The notes under the pieces were generated by a model. The model did no database searches. It was not told the DNA's origin and was given only the letters and a program-made list of their open reading frames with translations. From Chitinophagaceae bacterium UBA2793 (lineage in GTDB: Bacteria > Bacteroidota > Bacteroidia > Chitinophagales > Chitinophagaceae), in NCBI GenBank assembly GCA_002352045.1, contig DEHT01000071.1, positions 25,654 to 61,129 of the forward strand: DNA of 35,476 nucleotides, in the 5' to 3' direction. Positions 8,326 through 17,792 of this stretch are shown piece after piece (position 1 is the stretch's first letter; the number at the start of each line of letters is the position of its first letter). Made by a program: the position numbers and the translations under genes.

Positions 8326-9476
8326 TGTCAACAAACGAGGCACCGGCATTTAAGCCAAAAAAAAGCGTAGCATTATCGGGAGTGGCCGCAGGTAACACTG
8401 CATTGTGCACAGTAGGTAAAAGTGGCAACGACCTGCATTACAGAGGGTACGATATTCTCGACCTTGCTGAAAAAGCAAGTTTTGAAGAAACCGCTCACCT
8501 GCTCATTCACGAACAGTTGCCAACTCAGGTTCAATTAAATGCATACAAAGCAAAATTGAAAACCTTAAGAGGTTTGCCGCAAGCTATCAAAGAAATTTTA
8601 AAAAATATTCCCGCATCTGCACATCACATGGATGTGTTGCGCATTTATACTGCTGCGCTCGGAAGCATTCAACCCGAAAAAGAAAATCATCCAATGGATG
8701 AAGCCAGGGATATTGCCGATAAATTAATGGCTTCTTTTAGTTCGGCATTATTGTATTGGTATCACTTTTCACACAACGGTAAAGAAATAGAAGTAGAAAC
8801 AGATGATGATACCATTGGCGGACATTTTTTGCACCTGCTGCATGGTACCAAACCATCTGCATCATGGGTGCATGCCATGCAGGTTTCCTTAAATTTATAT
8901 GCCGAGCATGAGTTCAATGCATCTACATTTACTGCCAGGGTAATTGCAGGTACTGGTTCTGATATTTATTCTGCAGTAACCGGCGCCATTGGCGCCCTGC
9001 GTGGGCCTAAGCATGGTGGTGCCAATGAAGTGGCGTTCGAAATTCAAAGCCGTTATTCATCACCCGACGAAGCCGAGGCAGACATTAGAAACCGATTGGC
9101 ACAAAAAGAAGTGATTATTGGTTTTGGCCATCCGGTTTATACCATTTCGGATCCACGCAATGTGGTGATAAAAAATATTGCTCATCAATTATCGCAGGAA
9201 GCCGGCGATATGCTTTTATACAATATTGCAGAGCGATTAGAAACCGTAATGTGGAACGAGAAAAAAATGTTTCCCAACCTCGATTGGTTTTCGGCGGTAT
9301 CGTATCACTTAATGGGAGTGCCTACTTTGATGTTTACTCCTTTATTTGTGGTATCAAGAATTACCGGATGGAGTGCACATATTATTGAGCAACGAATTGA
9401 TGGAAAAATCATTCGCCCAAGTGCCAACTATACCGGCCCCGATAACAGGGCATTTGTAGAAATAGAAAATAGATAA
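8325..9476 (+). CDS. prpC: 2-methylcitrate synthase
   Basis: Condenses propionyl-CoA with oxaloacetate to 2-methylcitrate. At 383 residues it is a short, type II-like citrate synthase of PrpC size. YRGYDI (39-44), HEFNAST (195-201), GPKHGGAN (227-234, with active-site His230), GFGHPVY (266-272, with His269) and NLDWFSA (Asp320) supply the citrate synthase active site, and the C-terminus has the usual ITGWSAHIIEQR and RPSANYTGP segments. From sequence alone it could also use acetyl-CoA, but the one-base overlap with prpB and the prpD gene 30 bases downstream point to methylcitrate. A general TCA-cycle citrate synthase is likely encoded elsewhere. Confidence 0.93.
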   Translation: MSTNEAPAFKPKKSVALSGVAAGNTALCTVGKSGNDLHYRGYDILDLAEKASFEETAHLLIHEQLPTQVQLNAYKAKLKTLRGLPQAIKEILKNIPASAHHMDVLRIYTAALGSIQPEKENHPMDEARDIADKLMASFSSALLYWYHFSHNGKEIEVETDDDTIGGHFLHLLHGTKPSASWVHAMQVSLNLYAEHEFNASTFTARVIAGTGSDIYSAVTGAIGALRGPKHGGANEVAFEIQSRYSSPDEAEADIRNRLAQKEVIIGFGHPVYTISDPRNVVIKNIAHQLSQEAGDMLLYNIAERLETVMWNEKKMFPNLDWFSAVSYHLMGVPTLMFTPLFVVSRITGWSAHIIEQRIDGKIIRPSANYTGPDNRAFVEIENR

Positions 9477-9506
9477 ACATACATTCATCATAAAATTAAA
9501 ATAAAG

Positions 9507-10958
9507 ATGTCGTCGTACATTTCAAATGAAAGACCCCAACCCGATAAGGTATTAGCAGATATTGCAGACTATGTGCTCAATTACGAAATTAAAAACGATT
9601 TAGCCTGGTCAACAGCGCACTACTGCCTGTTAGATACTTTGGGCTGTGGATTGGAAGCACTCACTTATCCTGCTTGTACAAAATTATTGGGCCCTGTTGT
9701 GCCCGGAACCACGGTTCCCAATGGCGCCAAAGTGCCCGGAACTTCTTTTCAGTTAGACCCTATTCAGGCAGCTTTTAATATTGGCGCCATTATTCGTTGG
9801 CTCGATTTTAACGATACCTGGCTGGCAGCAGAGTGGGGACATCCGTCCGATAACCTTGGTGGAATTTTAGCAACCGCCGATTGGATTTCGAGAACCAATG
9901 TAGCTAATGGAAAACCTGCATTGCAAATGAAAGATGTGCTGGATGCAATGGTAAGAGCACATGAAGTACAAGGCGTATTGGCACTTGAAAACTCTTTTAA
10001 TAAAGTAGGACTCGACCACGTAATATTAGTAAAAGTTGCTTCAACGGCAGTGGTTGGTAAATTGCTTGGTTTAAACAGGGATGAATTGATTAATGCTATT
10101 TCATTGGCATTTGTAGATGGACAATCATTAAGAACTTATCGTCATTCGCCCAATACCGGAAGCAGAAAATCGTGGGCTGCAGGCGATGCAACTTCAAGAG
10201 CAGTTCGCTTAGCGTTGATAGCCAAGACAGGTGAAATGGGCTATCCATCTGTATTAACCGCCAAAACCTGGGGCTTTTATGATGTATCATTTAAAGGCAA
10301 TGAATTTAAGTTTCAAAGAGACTATGGTTCTTATGTAATGGAAAATGTATTATTCAAAATTTCTTTCCCTGCCGAGTTTCATTCGCAAACAGCCGTAGAA
10401 GCAGCTATGACCTTGCATCATCAATTAAAAGCAATGGGCAAATCGGCCGATGATATTAAGCATATCAACATTCGCACACACGAAGCTGCCATTCGCATAA
10501 TTGATAAAAAAGGGCCACTCAACAATCCGGCCGACAGAGACCATTGCATTCAATATATGGTAGCTGTGCCATTAATTTATGGTCGATTAACAGCTGCCGA
10601 TTATGAGGATGCTATTGCAACCGACCCAAGGATTGATGCACTAAGAGATAAAATACAGTGTGTGGAAGATGTACAGTTTACAAAAGATTATCACGACCCC
10701 GAAAAACGCTCTATTGCCAACGCACTAACGGTAACGCTAAACGATGGCACTGTTTTAAACGAAGTGGAAGTAGAATATCCTATTGGGCATAAGCGCAGAA
10801 GGGAAGAGGGTATTCCGGAATTGATTAAGAAATATAAAATAAACCTGGCAAGGGTTTTCCCCGAAAAACAACAAAAGACCGTATTGGAAAATTCGTTGGA
10901 ATTAAATAAACTAATGAATTTGCCAGTGAACGAATTTGTAGATTTGTTGGTAGTATAA
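9507..10958 (+). CDS. prpD: 2-methylcitrate dehydratase
   Basis: Removes water from 2-methylcitrate to give 2-methyl-cis-aconitate. The protein has 483 residues, the usual MmgE/PrpD length. LDFNDTWLAAEWGHPSDNLGGILA near residues 100-125 is the conserved substrate-binding region, and DRDHCIQYM (about 342-350) and the PIGHKRRREEG segment (about 427-437) are also typical. The window has no acnD or prpF gene, so this is the cofactor-free PrpD route, and rehydration to methylisocitrate would need an aconitase encoded elsewhere. It closes the prpBCD operon. No PrpR-type regulator gene is adjacent. Confidence 0.93.
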   Translation: MSSYISNERPQPDKVLADIADYVLNYEIKNDLAWSTAHYCLLDTLGCGLEALTYPACTKLLGPVVPGTTVPNGAKVPGTSFQLDPIQAAFNIGAIIRWLDFNDTWLAAEWGHPSDNLGGILATADWISRTNVANGKPALQMKDVLDAMVRAHEVQGVLALENSFNKVGLDHVILVKVASTAVVGKLLGLNRDELINAISLAFVDGQSLRTYRHSPNTGSRKSWAAGDATSRAVRLALIAKTGEMGYPSVLTAKTWGFYDVSFKGNEFKFQRDYGSYVMENVLFKISFPAEFHSQTAVEAAMTLHHQLKAMGKSADDIKHINIRTHEAAIRIIDKKGPLNNPADRDHCIQYMVAVPLIYGRLTAADYEDAIATDPRIDALRDKIQCVEDVQFTKDYHDPEKRSIANALTVTLNDGTVLNEVEVEYPIGHKRRREEGIPELIKKYKINLARVFPEKQQKTVLENSLELNKLMNLPVNEFVDLLVV

Positions 10959-11075
10959 TTTTTGTTTGCCATAAATGGAATACAGGAAAAAAAATTAACA
11001 GTTGTCTTTCTATTTTGGTACGGTATTATTGGTATTTAATAAGACAACTATTTTTTCACCTTAAACATTTCTACC

Positions 11076-11282
11076 ATGACAAAAGGACAAAAAACAGGTG
11101 CATTGCTTTTAGCTGGATTGGCAGCATTTGCCATTTATAAGCTCTCAAAAATGACAGGAGAGGAGAGAGCAAAACTGGCCGGCAATATCAAAGAAAAAGG
11201 CCGCAAACTTTGGGATAAAGTGAACAGCAAAAATACCTTTGCCGAAAATGCAGAAAATGCATTTGAAAAAAGCAGCAACTAA
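11076..11282 (+). CDS. Small YtxH-like membrane protein
   Basis: The protein has 68 residues: a Gly/Ala-rich hydrophobic helix at about 8-24 followed by a highly charged amphipathic stretch (EERAKLAGNIKEKGRKLWDK) that probably lies in the cytoplasm. Such proteins are common in Bacteroidota and are often called YtxH-like; they are linked to stress in some species, but no function is shown here. It has a 117-bp upstream gap from prpD and is followed by a good hairpin, so it is probably its own transcription unit. Confidence 0.65.
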   Translation: MTKGQKTGALLLAGLAAFAIYKLSKMTGEERAKLAGNIKEKGRKLWDKVNSKNTFAENAENAFEKSSN

Positions 11283-11301
11283 AAACATGTAATTAATCTT
11301 G

Positions 11302-11334
11302 CAACGGCTCCGCACCTTCGGTATGGAGCCGTTG
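11302..11334 (+). terminator. Strong hairpin after the YtxH-like gene
   Basis: CAACGGCTCC (11302-11311) pairs perfectly with GGAGCCGTTG (11325-11334) around a 13-nt loop, about 20 bases past the stop. The T-tract after it is short and interrupted. Because the next gene is convergent, it may stop transcription from both sides. Confidence 0.6.
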
Positions 11335-11467
11335 TGGTTTTACAAAAGACTACTTCTACTATTCAATATTGGTGCAAAGAAATTTTGCAAAAATTTTAGA
11401 TAATAAGCATATAAAAGGTTTTTTGCAAAACCACAGTACCCAGTCGTATAAAACCTCCAGCCTGCTA

Positions 11468-11500
11468 GTGGGTTTTTGTCGCCCACATGTGAGTTTTTTT
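11468..11500 (+). terminator. Possible second hairpin with T-tract
   Basis: GTGGG (11468-11472) pairs with CCCAC (11482-11486) around a 9-nt loop, followed by a run of seven T at 11494-11500. The stem is short, so this is tentative. The rest of 11341-11572 shows no gene. Confidence 0.3.
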
Positions 11501-11572
11501 AATGCTTCAAAACGGATTTTTTAAGTCTTATACAGATATTTTGCGGTTGGTATTGTTGGGAAGAGTTACATT

Positions 11573-14500
11573 TTACCTTCTTAAAAACCATTCAAAATCT
11601 ACATTCTCTCTTCTGTTAGTAGGTTGTTGTTTACCACCGGTAAGTTCGCTTACTTTCCGGCTTACATATTGTTGTAACTCCTGTACACTTACCTGTCCGT
11701 CAAAATTTCCTCCTTCTTTATCTGCGGCTTTATCTTCAATTCCTTTTCTTACACAGTAAGTAAATACGCCATTGTTCCACCTGGCCGATTCCAGAGCAAA
11801 CTCCATTCCTCCGGCTGCCGAAATAATTACAGCGCCATTGCTACCATTGAGGTCGGTGAAAAGTTTTTGCATCATATCAAATGTATTGGCAGCAGCAATA
11901 TCTTTATTGCCACCCAATTTTATTACACCTCTTGGTGAAATACCTTTTACATTTCCCGAAGTATCGGTGCTGATGCTTACATTTTGTTTTACCAATGCTT
12001 CTTTATCCAACGCACCGGAATGGCAGGCATCAATCAGCATTAATTTTTGCCTTGCAGGAATATCGGTCAACAGGGCTTCAAGGTCGTCGTACAAAATACC
12101 TCTCTTCTCAGGATTATTAAATTCATTGTCCCAGGTGGCATAATAAAAGTCAAATGTTTTGCTTAAAAGTCCATGCCCTGTAATGGCTAATATTACCCGG
12201 TCGTTTACAGTGGTACCGGCTAATTTATTTTTGATGGCCAATATATTTTCTTTGATAGCCTTTTTATTAATGAAAGTGTCCATTTCAATGTTGCTATACA
12301 AGTTACTAAATGTATGAGCTAAGTCTCTTACATCTTTGGCAGCATATTTTAAATTCATACTGCTGTCTTTATATTGATCAACGGCAATACCAATAAAGTA
12401 AGTTTTGGAAGGTTGTGGTTGATCGTATTTTGCAAATACTTCTACCTGTTCGCTTAAAGAGCGTGCCCCTTTGCTATTAGTACAGTACACTTTTATGGTA
12501 TTGTTTCCACTTGATAGCGGAATAGTTATTTGTTTCTCTACCTGTTTTGTGTTGGGCTCTTTAATGCTAAATCCTTTTTGTTGAATAGGGCTGTTGTTTA
12601 CCAATACCTGAATTGTGCTAATGGGGTAGCGGTTGTCTTTGCACTGAATATTTATGATAAATTCTTTTTTGGAAGTGATGGTTTCCACATTTGATTTATT
12701 GGTAATTCTTACAATAGGAATTTCTAAAATGGTTTCAGCCGTTTGTTCTTTCAGGTTCATACGGCTTAGTCTTTTTTCAAAAGCAGCTTTGTAGGTAGAA
12801 AGGGTACTACTGTCTGATCGGCCTAAATTTTTCAATACAATATCCGGCCGGTTAAACTGAGCATCAAATTGTTCGTAAGTATATGAGTTGTTGTTGTAGC
12901 TAAAAAGTAAGGCATCTAAGGAGCTTTTTTGTGATAGATAGTATCCGGCTTTATCAATTATGATGGCTTCTCTTTCGAGTGGCATATAAATATTGGCAAT
13001 ATGCGCTCCTGTATTTGCATTGTACATTTTTAACTTGCTATCGAACCCCGCAGAGGCAAGCACCTGTTCGTTGTGGTTAAGTGCAAACATAGAGCCGCCA
13101 TAGTCGTGGTCGTAAATGGTAAATATTTCTTTTAGATTTTCTGCATCCAATAAGGATAAATAGTTACTCCCGTTTTGAACATAAATTTTGTCTTCATTCT
13201 TTGTTAACAGTAATTGATAAGCCGCTGCTCCGGTTTTATTGAGTTGTACTTTATTTAAAAATTTTCCTGTACTGCGGTCGTATTGCTGCAAATAACCGTT
13301 GATGGTACTTATGTAAATATATTTTTTAGAAGCTATGGGGTAACTGGCTTCGGGCAAATGAATTGTTTGTTGTACTACTCCTGCGGTATCAATAATTGAA
13401 ACACCACTATCTTCCACAGCCATTAGCTGCTTACTGTATTTGTCAAATACTATTACAGAAATTGCTGTGTTGGGGAAATAAATTTTGCCAAACAACTGTT
13501 TGCCGGTATATACATTCCATCCAAAAACATGGCCTTGCTTACCTGCGGCAAATACATAATCGTTTTGATCGCTTAGGTCAAAAGCATTAATTATTTCGCC
13601 TTGTGGTAAATTAAATGCGCTTATAATATTGCCTGCAAGGTCTTCAATGCGAAAGCATGGTTCGTATTCGCAAAAGCTGATGAATTTTTTTTCATCATTC
13701 AAAAAAACTTTTCGCACAGGAGTGCTAACTCTTGCAGCAGGCAGGTGCTCCGTTTTTCCATTTCTTAAATCAACCCTGCTAATGCCGGTGTGCGTAATGG
13801 TAAGCCTGTTATCATCTTTACTAAATTCTACACCCACTAAAAAATTTGAAAAAGAGCGAATGTCTTTGTAGCTAATAACGGTATTGTGTTGAATATCCCA
13901 GTTTACAAAATTGTATAACCTTATTTGACTCCCAAGGCTAAAACGGGCGTACATGGTACGGCCATCTTTACTAAACTGTACATCGGCCAAATTGTTATAA
14001 GCTACTCTTGTGGGATAAACTCTTTGTGCATAATCTCTAAGCCTTACTACTGCAAAACTATCTTTTGCAAAAGGGTAGCATATATATTTATTGTCGTGGC
14101 TAAAAGATTCTTCGGAGTAATGCCGGTTATCGCCTTGTTGAAATACATGAATGCGGGTGGTCATCCATTTGGTATTGGTTTCTAAATCCCACACGGTTAA
14201 AAGAGAGTCGGTGGAGATAGTACTCATGTATTTTCCTTCGGAATTAATTTTTACGGATAATACTTTGCCCTTTAGTTTGTACCATCGCATCATTTCGCCT
14301 GTGCGGGTATCCCATCGGTAAACCATGCTGTCTTGCCCGGCACTGTATAGCCAATGGCTTACGGTAGGGTGCCAGGCAATATCTCTAACCCTGCCTTTGT
14401 GTTTTGAAAATATTTTTACAATACTGTCTTTTTTGTAATCAATTAATTTTACCAGGCTATCGGCGCCACATACGGCAATTAAGTTATTGTCTAAAGAAAA

Positions 14501-16276
14501 TTTTATTTTTCTTTCTGCGGCTTTCATCTTTAAACGATAGGGCAGGCTGTAGTTATAAGCATTGTATATATTAATCAGTTTGTCGTTGCCTACACTCGCA
14601 AGATAGCGGCCATTGCTGCTGTACTCTAAGGCATTTATTTCATCGGTATGGTCGGCGAGGGTGAGAATTTCTTTACCCAGGTTTCTATCCCATATTTTAA
14701 TAAGATTGTCTGCACCACCGGTGGCAAAAAATCTCGGGTCGCTGCTTTGAGCAATTTCAAAACCAAAGAGGTTGCCATTTTGAACGCCCACATTTATTTT
14801 GTTTCCCGCTTGCCAAAATTGTTTGCTGCCTTGTACCCATTTTAATCCTTCCTGGTTTTTGCCAAGGGTAAATTGTTTTTGAGAAAGCTTTAGCAGGCTG
14901 TCGGCAGCATTGTTGTTAAACAATTTTCTTTCAACATTTGCTTTTAGGTATGCAGCCCATCCTTTATTGGTATCGTCCTTTTGAAGCTCATAATAGTTAC
15001 TTAACAAGATTGCGATTTTTGCCGCCAATTCAATATTTTCAGTAGCTACGGCCTGCATGCCTTCATCGAGCCAACGCTCTGCAAGATTGTTTTCAGCAAT
15101 TTGATTTTGCAATTTTTGTATTTCCGTGGGTAGTTTATTTTCATCTTCTACAAAGTTGAGCAGGTATTCTTTTACATCCTTATCTACTAAGGGTGTATTG
15201 TTTATCATCCAGGTGGCATAGGTTTCTGAAATCTTGAAATAATTATTAACATACTTTGCATAATATTCCTGTACAAAATTTAAAAATAATTTTATGTGCT
15301 CGGGTTTACTGTTGAACATGCCCGACACCACATTATATCCTTTAAAAATACCCGCATTTATTTTTTGACCAAATTGTGAATTGGTTAAAGTGTCATCAGC
15401 AATCATGTCCACTACTTCTTTTATAGCGTTTTGCATGTTTGCATAGCTCAGATTTTCTGCTGTAGAGTCGCCGTAATTATAAAAATAACGGTAACTGTAA
15501 ATAGGCTGTTTATAATTGTCTGTAAAATAAATGCCGTTCAGTAACTGTGGCCTCATACTAAGATTACGCCACGAAACAGGTATTTGAGTTTTTATGTAAG
15601 CAATATCATTTTTTAAAACAGTTATTTCGGGCTTTGCAATTTTTACAATGCAATGATTATTGGTAAGCTTCTCAATTTTTCCATAGCCGATATAATTCAT
15701 CTTGTTGTGATGCAATGTATCGTTGGGTATTTCATGGGTATATAATTCTATTTCCTGTAAAGAATCTGTTACGCCATCGTACCTGCCTGCCAAAATGGTT
15801 ATTTCTAATGAGTCGTTGATTGGTTTAGTTGATAAAACCGGAAATGCAATACTGGCTTGTTCTTTTTCGGATATAATGGGATAAGTGAAAGCGCTATCGT
15901 AGATAGACAGCTGCCGATGAAGATTATTCAACGATGCAAATGCAAGCGAAGCTTCAAATTCGCTCTTTGTTTTTTGAGCGGCTTTAAATGCCTTTGTAAA
16001 ATAGTATTCAGCCTTTGTATAGTTTATTTTATTGTTCCATGCACTGCCCAAGCTGTTGTATAAGATTGCTACAGAAGGTTCTTGTTCTATTTTTTTTTGT
16101 AGTACTAATACTTCGGCTTTGTTTAAGAAAAGTAAAGCACTATCGTATTGTTCTTTTGAAATTTGTTTTTCGGCTGCTTCAATTAATTGCAGCATTTCAC
16201 TCACCGCATTATTATTTTGAGCAAAAGCATTGTTGGCAAAACAATGAAAAGCTAAGGCCAATAGAAAGTAGCGCAT
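11573..16276 (-). CDS. Exported TPR-WD40-caspase giant protein
   Basis: About 1567 residues from the ATG at 16276. A longer frame begins at 16354, but the later ATG gives a clean signal peptide (MRYFLLALAFHCFANNAFAQ) and avoids overlap with the gene upstream. Residues about 30-130 look like TPR helices. From about 515 to 1100 there are several WD40 repeats (GGADNLIKIWD, ASVGNDKLINIY, SAGQDSMVYRWD, ISTDSLLTVWD, and a late ASAGFDSKLKMYN) making one or two propellers. About 1184-1288 looks Ig-like. The C-terminal 278 residues are a peptidase C14 domain with His1368 in TGHG and Cys1418 in DACHSG, so it is probably active. Bacterial caspase-like enzymes usually cut after Arg or Lys. Last gene of a three-gene exported set; it may assemble on a propeller scaffold outside the cytoplasm. 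Confidence 0.85.
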   Translation of the reverse strand: MRYFLLALAFHCFANNAFAQNNNAVSEMLQLIEAAEKQISKEQYDSALLFLNKAEVLVLQKKIEQEPSVAILYNSLGSAWNNKINYTKAEYYFTKAFKAAQKTKSEFEASLAFASLNNLHRQLSIYDSAFTYPIISEKEQASIAFPVLSTKPINDSLEITILAGRYDGVTDSLQEIELYTHEIPNDTLHHNKMNYIGYGKIEKLTNNHCIVKIAKPEITVLKNDIAYIKTQIPVSWRNLSMRPQLLNGIYFTDNYKQPIYSYRYFYNYGDSTAENLSYANMQNAIKEVVDMIADDTLTNSQFGQKINAGIFKGYNVVSGMFNSKPEHIKLFLNFVQEYYAKYVNNYFKISETYATWMINNTPLVDKDVKEYLLNFVEDENKLPTEIQKLQNQIAENNLAERWLDEGMQAVATENIELAAKIAILLSNYYELQKDDTNKGWAAYLKANVERKLFNNNAADSLLKLSQKQFTLGKNQEGLKWVQGSKQFWQAGNKINVGVQNGNLFGFEIAQSSDPRFFATGGADNLIKIWDRNLGKEILTLADHTDEINALEYSSNGRYLASVGNDKLINIYNAYNYSLPYRLKMKAAERKIKFSLDNNLIAVCGADSLVKLIDYKKDSIVKIFSKHKGRVRDIAWHPTVSHWLYSAGQDSMVYRWDTRTGEMMRWYKLKGKVLSVKINSEGKYMSTISTDSLLTVWDLETNTKWMTTRIHVFQQGDNRHYSEESFSHDNKYICYPFAKDSFAVVRLRDYAQRVYPTRVAYNNLADVQFSKDGRTMYARFSLGSQIRLYNFVNWDIQHNTVISYKDIRSFSNFLVGVEFSKDDNRLTITHTGISRVDLRNGKTEHLPAARVSTPVRKVFLNDEKKFISFCEYEPCFRIEDLAGNIISAFNLPQGEIINAFDLSDQNDYVFAAGKQGHVFGWNVYTGKQLFGKIYFPNTAISVIVFDKYSKQLMAVEDSGVSIIDTAGVVQQTIHLPEASYPIASKKYIYISTINGYLQQYDRSTGKFLNKVQLNKTGAAAYQLLLTKNEDKIYVQNGSNYLSLLDAENLKEIFTIYDHDYGGSMFALNHNEQVLASAGFDSKLKMYNANTGAHIANIYMPLEREAIIIDKAGYYLSQKSSLDALLFSYNNNSYTYEQFDAQFNRPDIVLKNLGRSDSSTLSTYKAAFEKRLSRMNLKEQTAETILEIPIVRITNKSNVETITSKKEFIINIQCKDNRYPISTIQVLVNNSPIQQKGFSIKEPNTKQVEKQITIPLSSGNNTIKVYCTNSKGARSLSEQVEVFAKYDQPQPSKTYFIGIAVDQYKDSSMNLKYAAKDVRDLAHTFSNLYSNIEMDTFINKKAIKENILAIKNKLAGTTVNDRVILAITGHGLLSKTFDFYYATWDNEFNNPEKRGILYDDLEALLTDIPARQKLMLIDACHSGALDKEALVKQNVSISTDTSGNVKGISPRGVIKLGGNKDIAAANTFDMMQKLFTDLNGSNGAVIISAAGGMEFALESARWNNGVFTYCVRKGIEDKAADKEGGNFDGQVSVQELQQYVSRKVSELTGGKQQPTNRRENVDFEWFLRR

Positions 16277-16287
16277 TGTTTTAAATG

Positions 16288-16320
16288 TAAATGGTTTCCA
16301 TAAAGCACGGAAACCATTTA
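16288..16320 (-). promoter_or_regulatory. Perfect hairpin in the caspase leader
   Basis: A 12-bp perfect inverted repeat (TAAATGGTTTCC at 16288-16299, GGAAACCATTTA at 16309-16320) with a 9-nt loop sits between the stop of the 476-residue gene (16341) and the start of the caspase gene (16276). It ends about 11 bases before the ATG and has no T-run on the minus strand, so an RNA-processing, stability or translation-control role fits better than termination. Confidence 0.55.
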
Positions 16321-16340
16321 AGAAAGTGGGTGGTATGTTT

Positions 16341-17771
16341 TTATTTTTTACCAAGATTAAGGTTGCTTAAATTAAAAGATACACTTACAAAGCCACCAAT
16401 ATCATAACCGGAAGTGGTGAGTTTTGATGCATCGGTGAAGTTTACTTTATCGCCCAGGGCATAGCCGTTAGTGAGCTTATTTACTTTGGCGCCTGCCGCT
16501 CCTGCGGTTATTAATATGGGTTCATTTTTGCCCAGTGCTGCACTAAGGCCCAGCAAAAAATTAATATCCTTCTTTTCGCCGGTTAACGGAATGCCAAAAC
16601 CCAAAGCACCGCCCCACTTTACATTCCCTGATTTTCCGGCATAGAAATGTATAAAGGTTGACAGTAGCGGGTTGAACAAATCTTTTTTTCCGGAGCGTAT
16701 GATACTATCGCTGCCTACATAAAAATTTCGGTTATTGGCAGTAAAATAAGTGAAAGCTATCCCCAACGAATTTCGTATGCGCAACATTTTTCTGCGGCTT
16801 AGTTCAAAGTATTGTACAATGGTGTCTTTTGAAATACTATCTGCCTTGGGAAATAATTCTAATTTAATATCCGAAATATCTTCCTGATCTTTTACCGCAT
16901 AAGAAAATTTAAAACTGGCATTATTTATTTCGTTGAATAATTGTGCAAGCAATGCCACTTCATCCAGCATTAATCCTGGGTTTTGTGCAGCGGCTTTTCT
17001 CAATTGGCTCATCCCTTCATAATTAAGCACCGCAGCTTCGCCTATTTCTTTCAGTGTTTTATCTTCAAAAACAGTATTGGGGTTTACCAATTTTTGCTGC
17101 TGTTGTATATTTTTAATATGTATCCCTGCCTGTTGCAAACAATTTTGCATTTGCAGGTTATAGGCTTTCCCAATTTTTAATATGCTGGTTACGTCTAATT
17201 GATCGGTTCCTAAAACCTTTAGAATATTTGCCCGGGCATTAGATTTAATATAGGCTTCATCATGCCTTATATCATACTTTAATTCTTTCAACTGCAGTTT
17301 GGCTGTTTGCAATTCTTCTAATTTATCGCTTACCTGTTGAAGGTTTTCAAAGTTACTGGTATAGTTTTCAACTGTACTCAGGTAATTGAAAGTGGCATTG
17401 TCTAATCCATCGGCAGTAAGGTTTCCTCTTTTTTTAGGAAGGTCTAAATTTGGAAGGCCGTTCATAATTCCACCCAGTCCTCCTGCCAGCACACTTATGG
17501 GGTTGAATGCATTATCGAATCCCACTTCTTCGTCAACCGGGTTTTTATATGCTGTAACTTTTGCATTCCAATAAAATGGATTGTAATTATTAAGTTCCAG
17601 CATTATTCTGCCATTCTTCTTTAGATCAATATTTTTAATCCTTACGGTATCTTCTTTATTAACCCGGTAATAGTTAGACTTTTGTTTAAAAATATCGTAC
17701 TTAATTACATATTGCTGTGCATTAGCAACTATAAATAATATACAGGCAACTGCTGTTGAAAGAATTTTCAT
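16341..17771 (-). CDS. Exported protein of unknown function, coiled coil plus beta-rich C-terminus
   Basis: The protein has 476 residues with a signal peptide ending in AQQ near residue 20. Residues about 20-80 are beta-rich, about 85-115 Gly-rich (SVLAGGLGGIMNGLPN), about 125-250 helical and coiled-coil-like (SDKLEELQTAKLQLKELKYD, IKNIQQQQKLV), and from about 330 the chain shows repeated beta strands with aromatic ends and glycines, ending SVSFNLSNLNL, as in a small outer-membrane barrel. I recognise no family. It lies 21 bases after the astacin gene and 64 bases before the caspase start, so it is almost certainly in their operon. It could anchor, export or regulate the proteases; that is inference from position. 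Confidence 0.7.
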   Translation of the reverse strand: MKILSTAVACILFIVANAQQYVIKYDIFKQKSNYYRVNKEDTVRIKNIDLKKNGRIMLELNNYNPFYWNAKVTAYKNPVDEEVGFDNAFNPISVLAGGLGGIMNGLPNLDLPKKRGNLTADGLDNATFNYLSTVENYTSNFENLQQVSDKLEELQTAKLQLKELKYDIRHDEAYIKSNARANILKVLGTDQLDVTSILKIGKAYNLQMQNCLQQAGIHIKNIQQQQKLVNPNTVFEDKTLKEIGEAAVLNYEGMSQLRKAAAQNPGLMLDEVALLAQLFNEINNASFKFSYAVKDQEDISDIKLELFPKADSISKDTIVQYFELSRRKMLRIRNSLGIAFTYFTANNRNFYVGSDSIIRSGKKDLFNPLLSTFIHFYAGKSGNVKWGGALGFGIPLTGEKKDINFLLGLSAALGKNEPILITAGAAGAKVNKLTNGYALGDKVNFTDASKLTTSGYDIGGFVSVSFNLSNLNLGKK

Positions 17772-17792
17772 AACTCAACTATTGAGATAGGT

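Noticed and set aside
16277..16354. Longer N-terminus of the WD40-caspase protein
   Set aside because: It would overlap the upstream gene, run through the perfect hairpin and precede a complete signal peptide starting at 16276.
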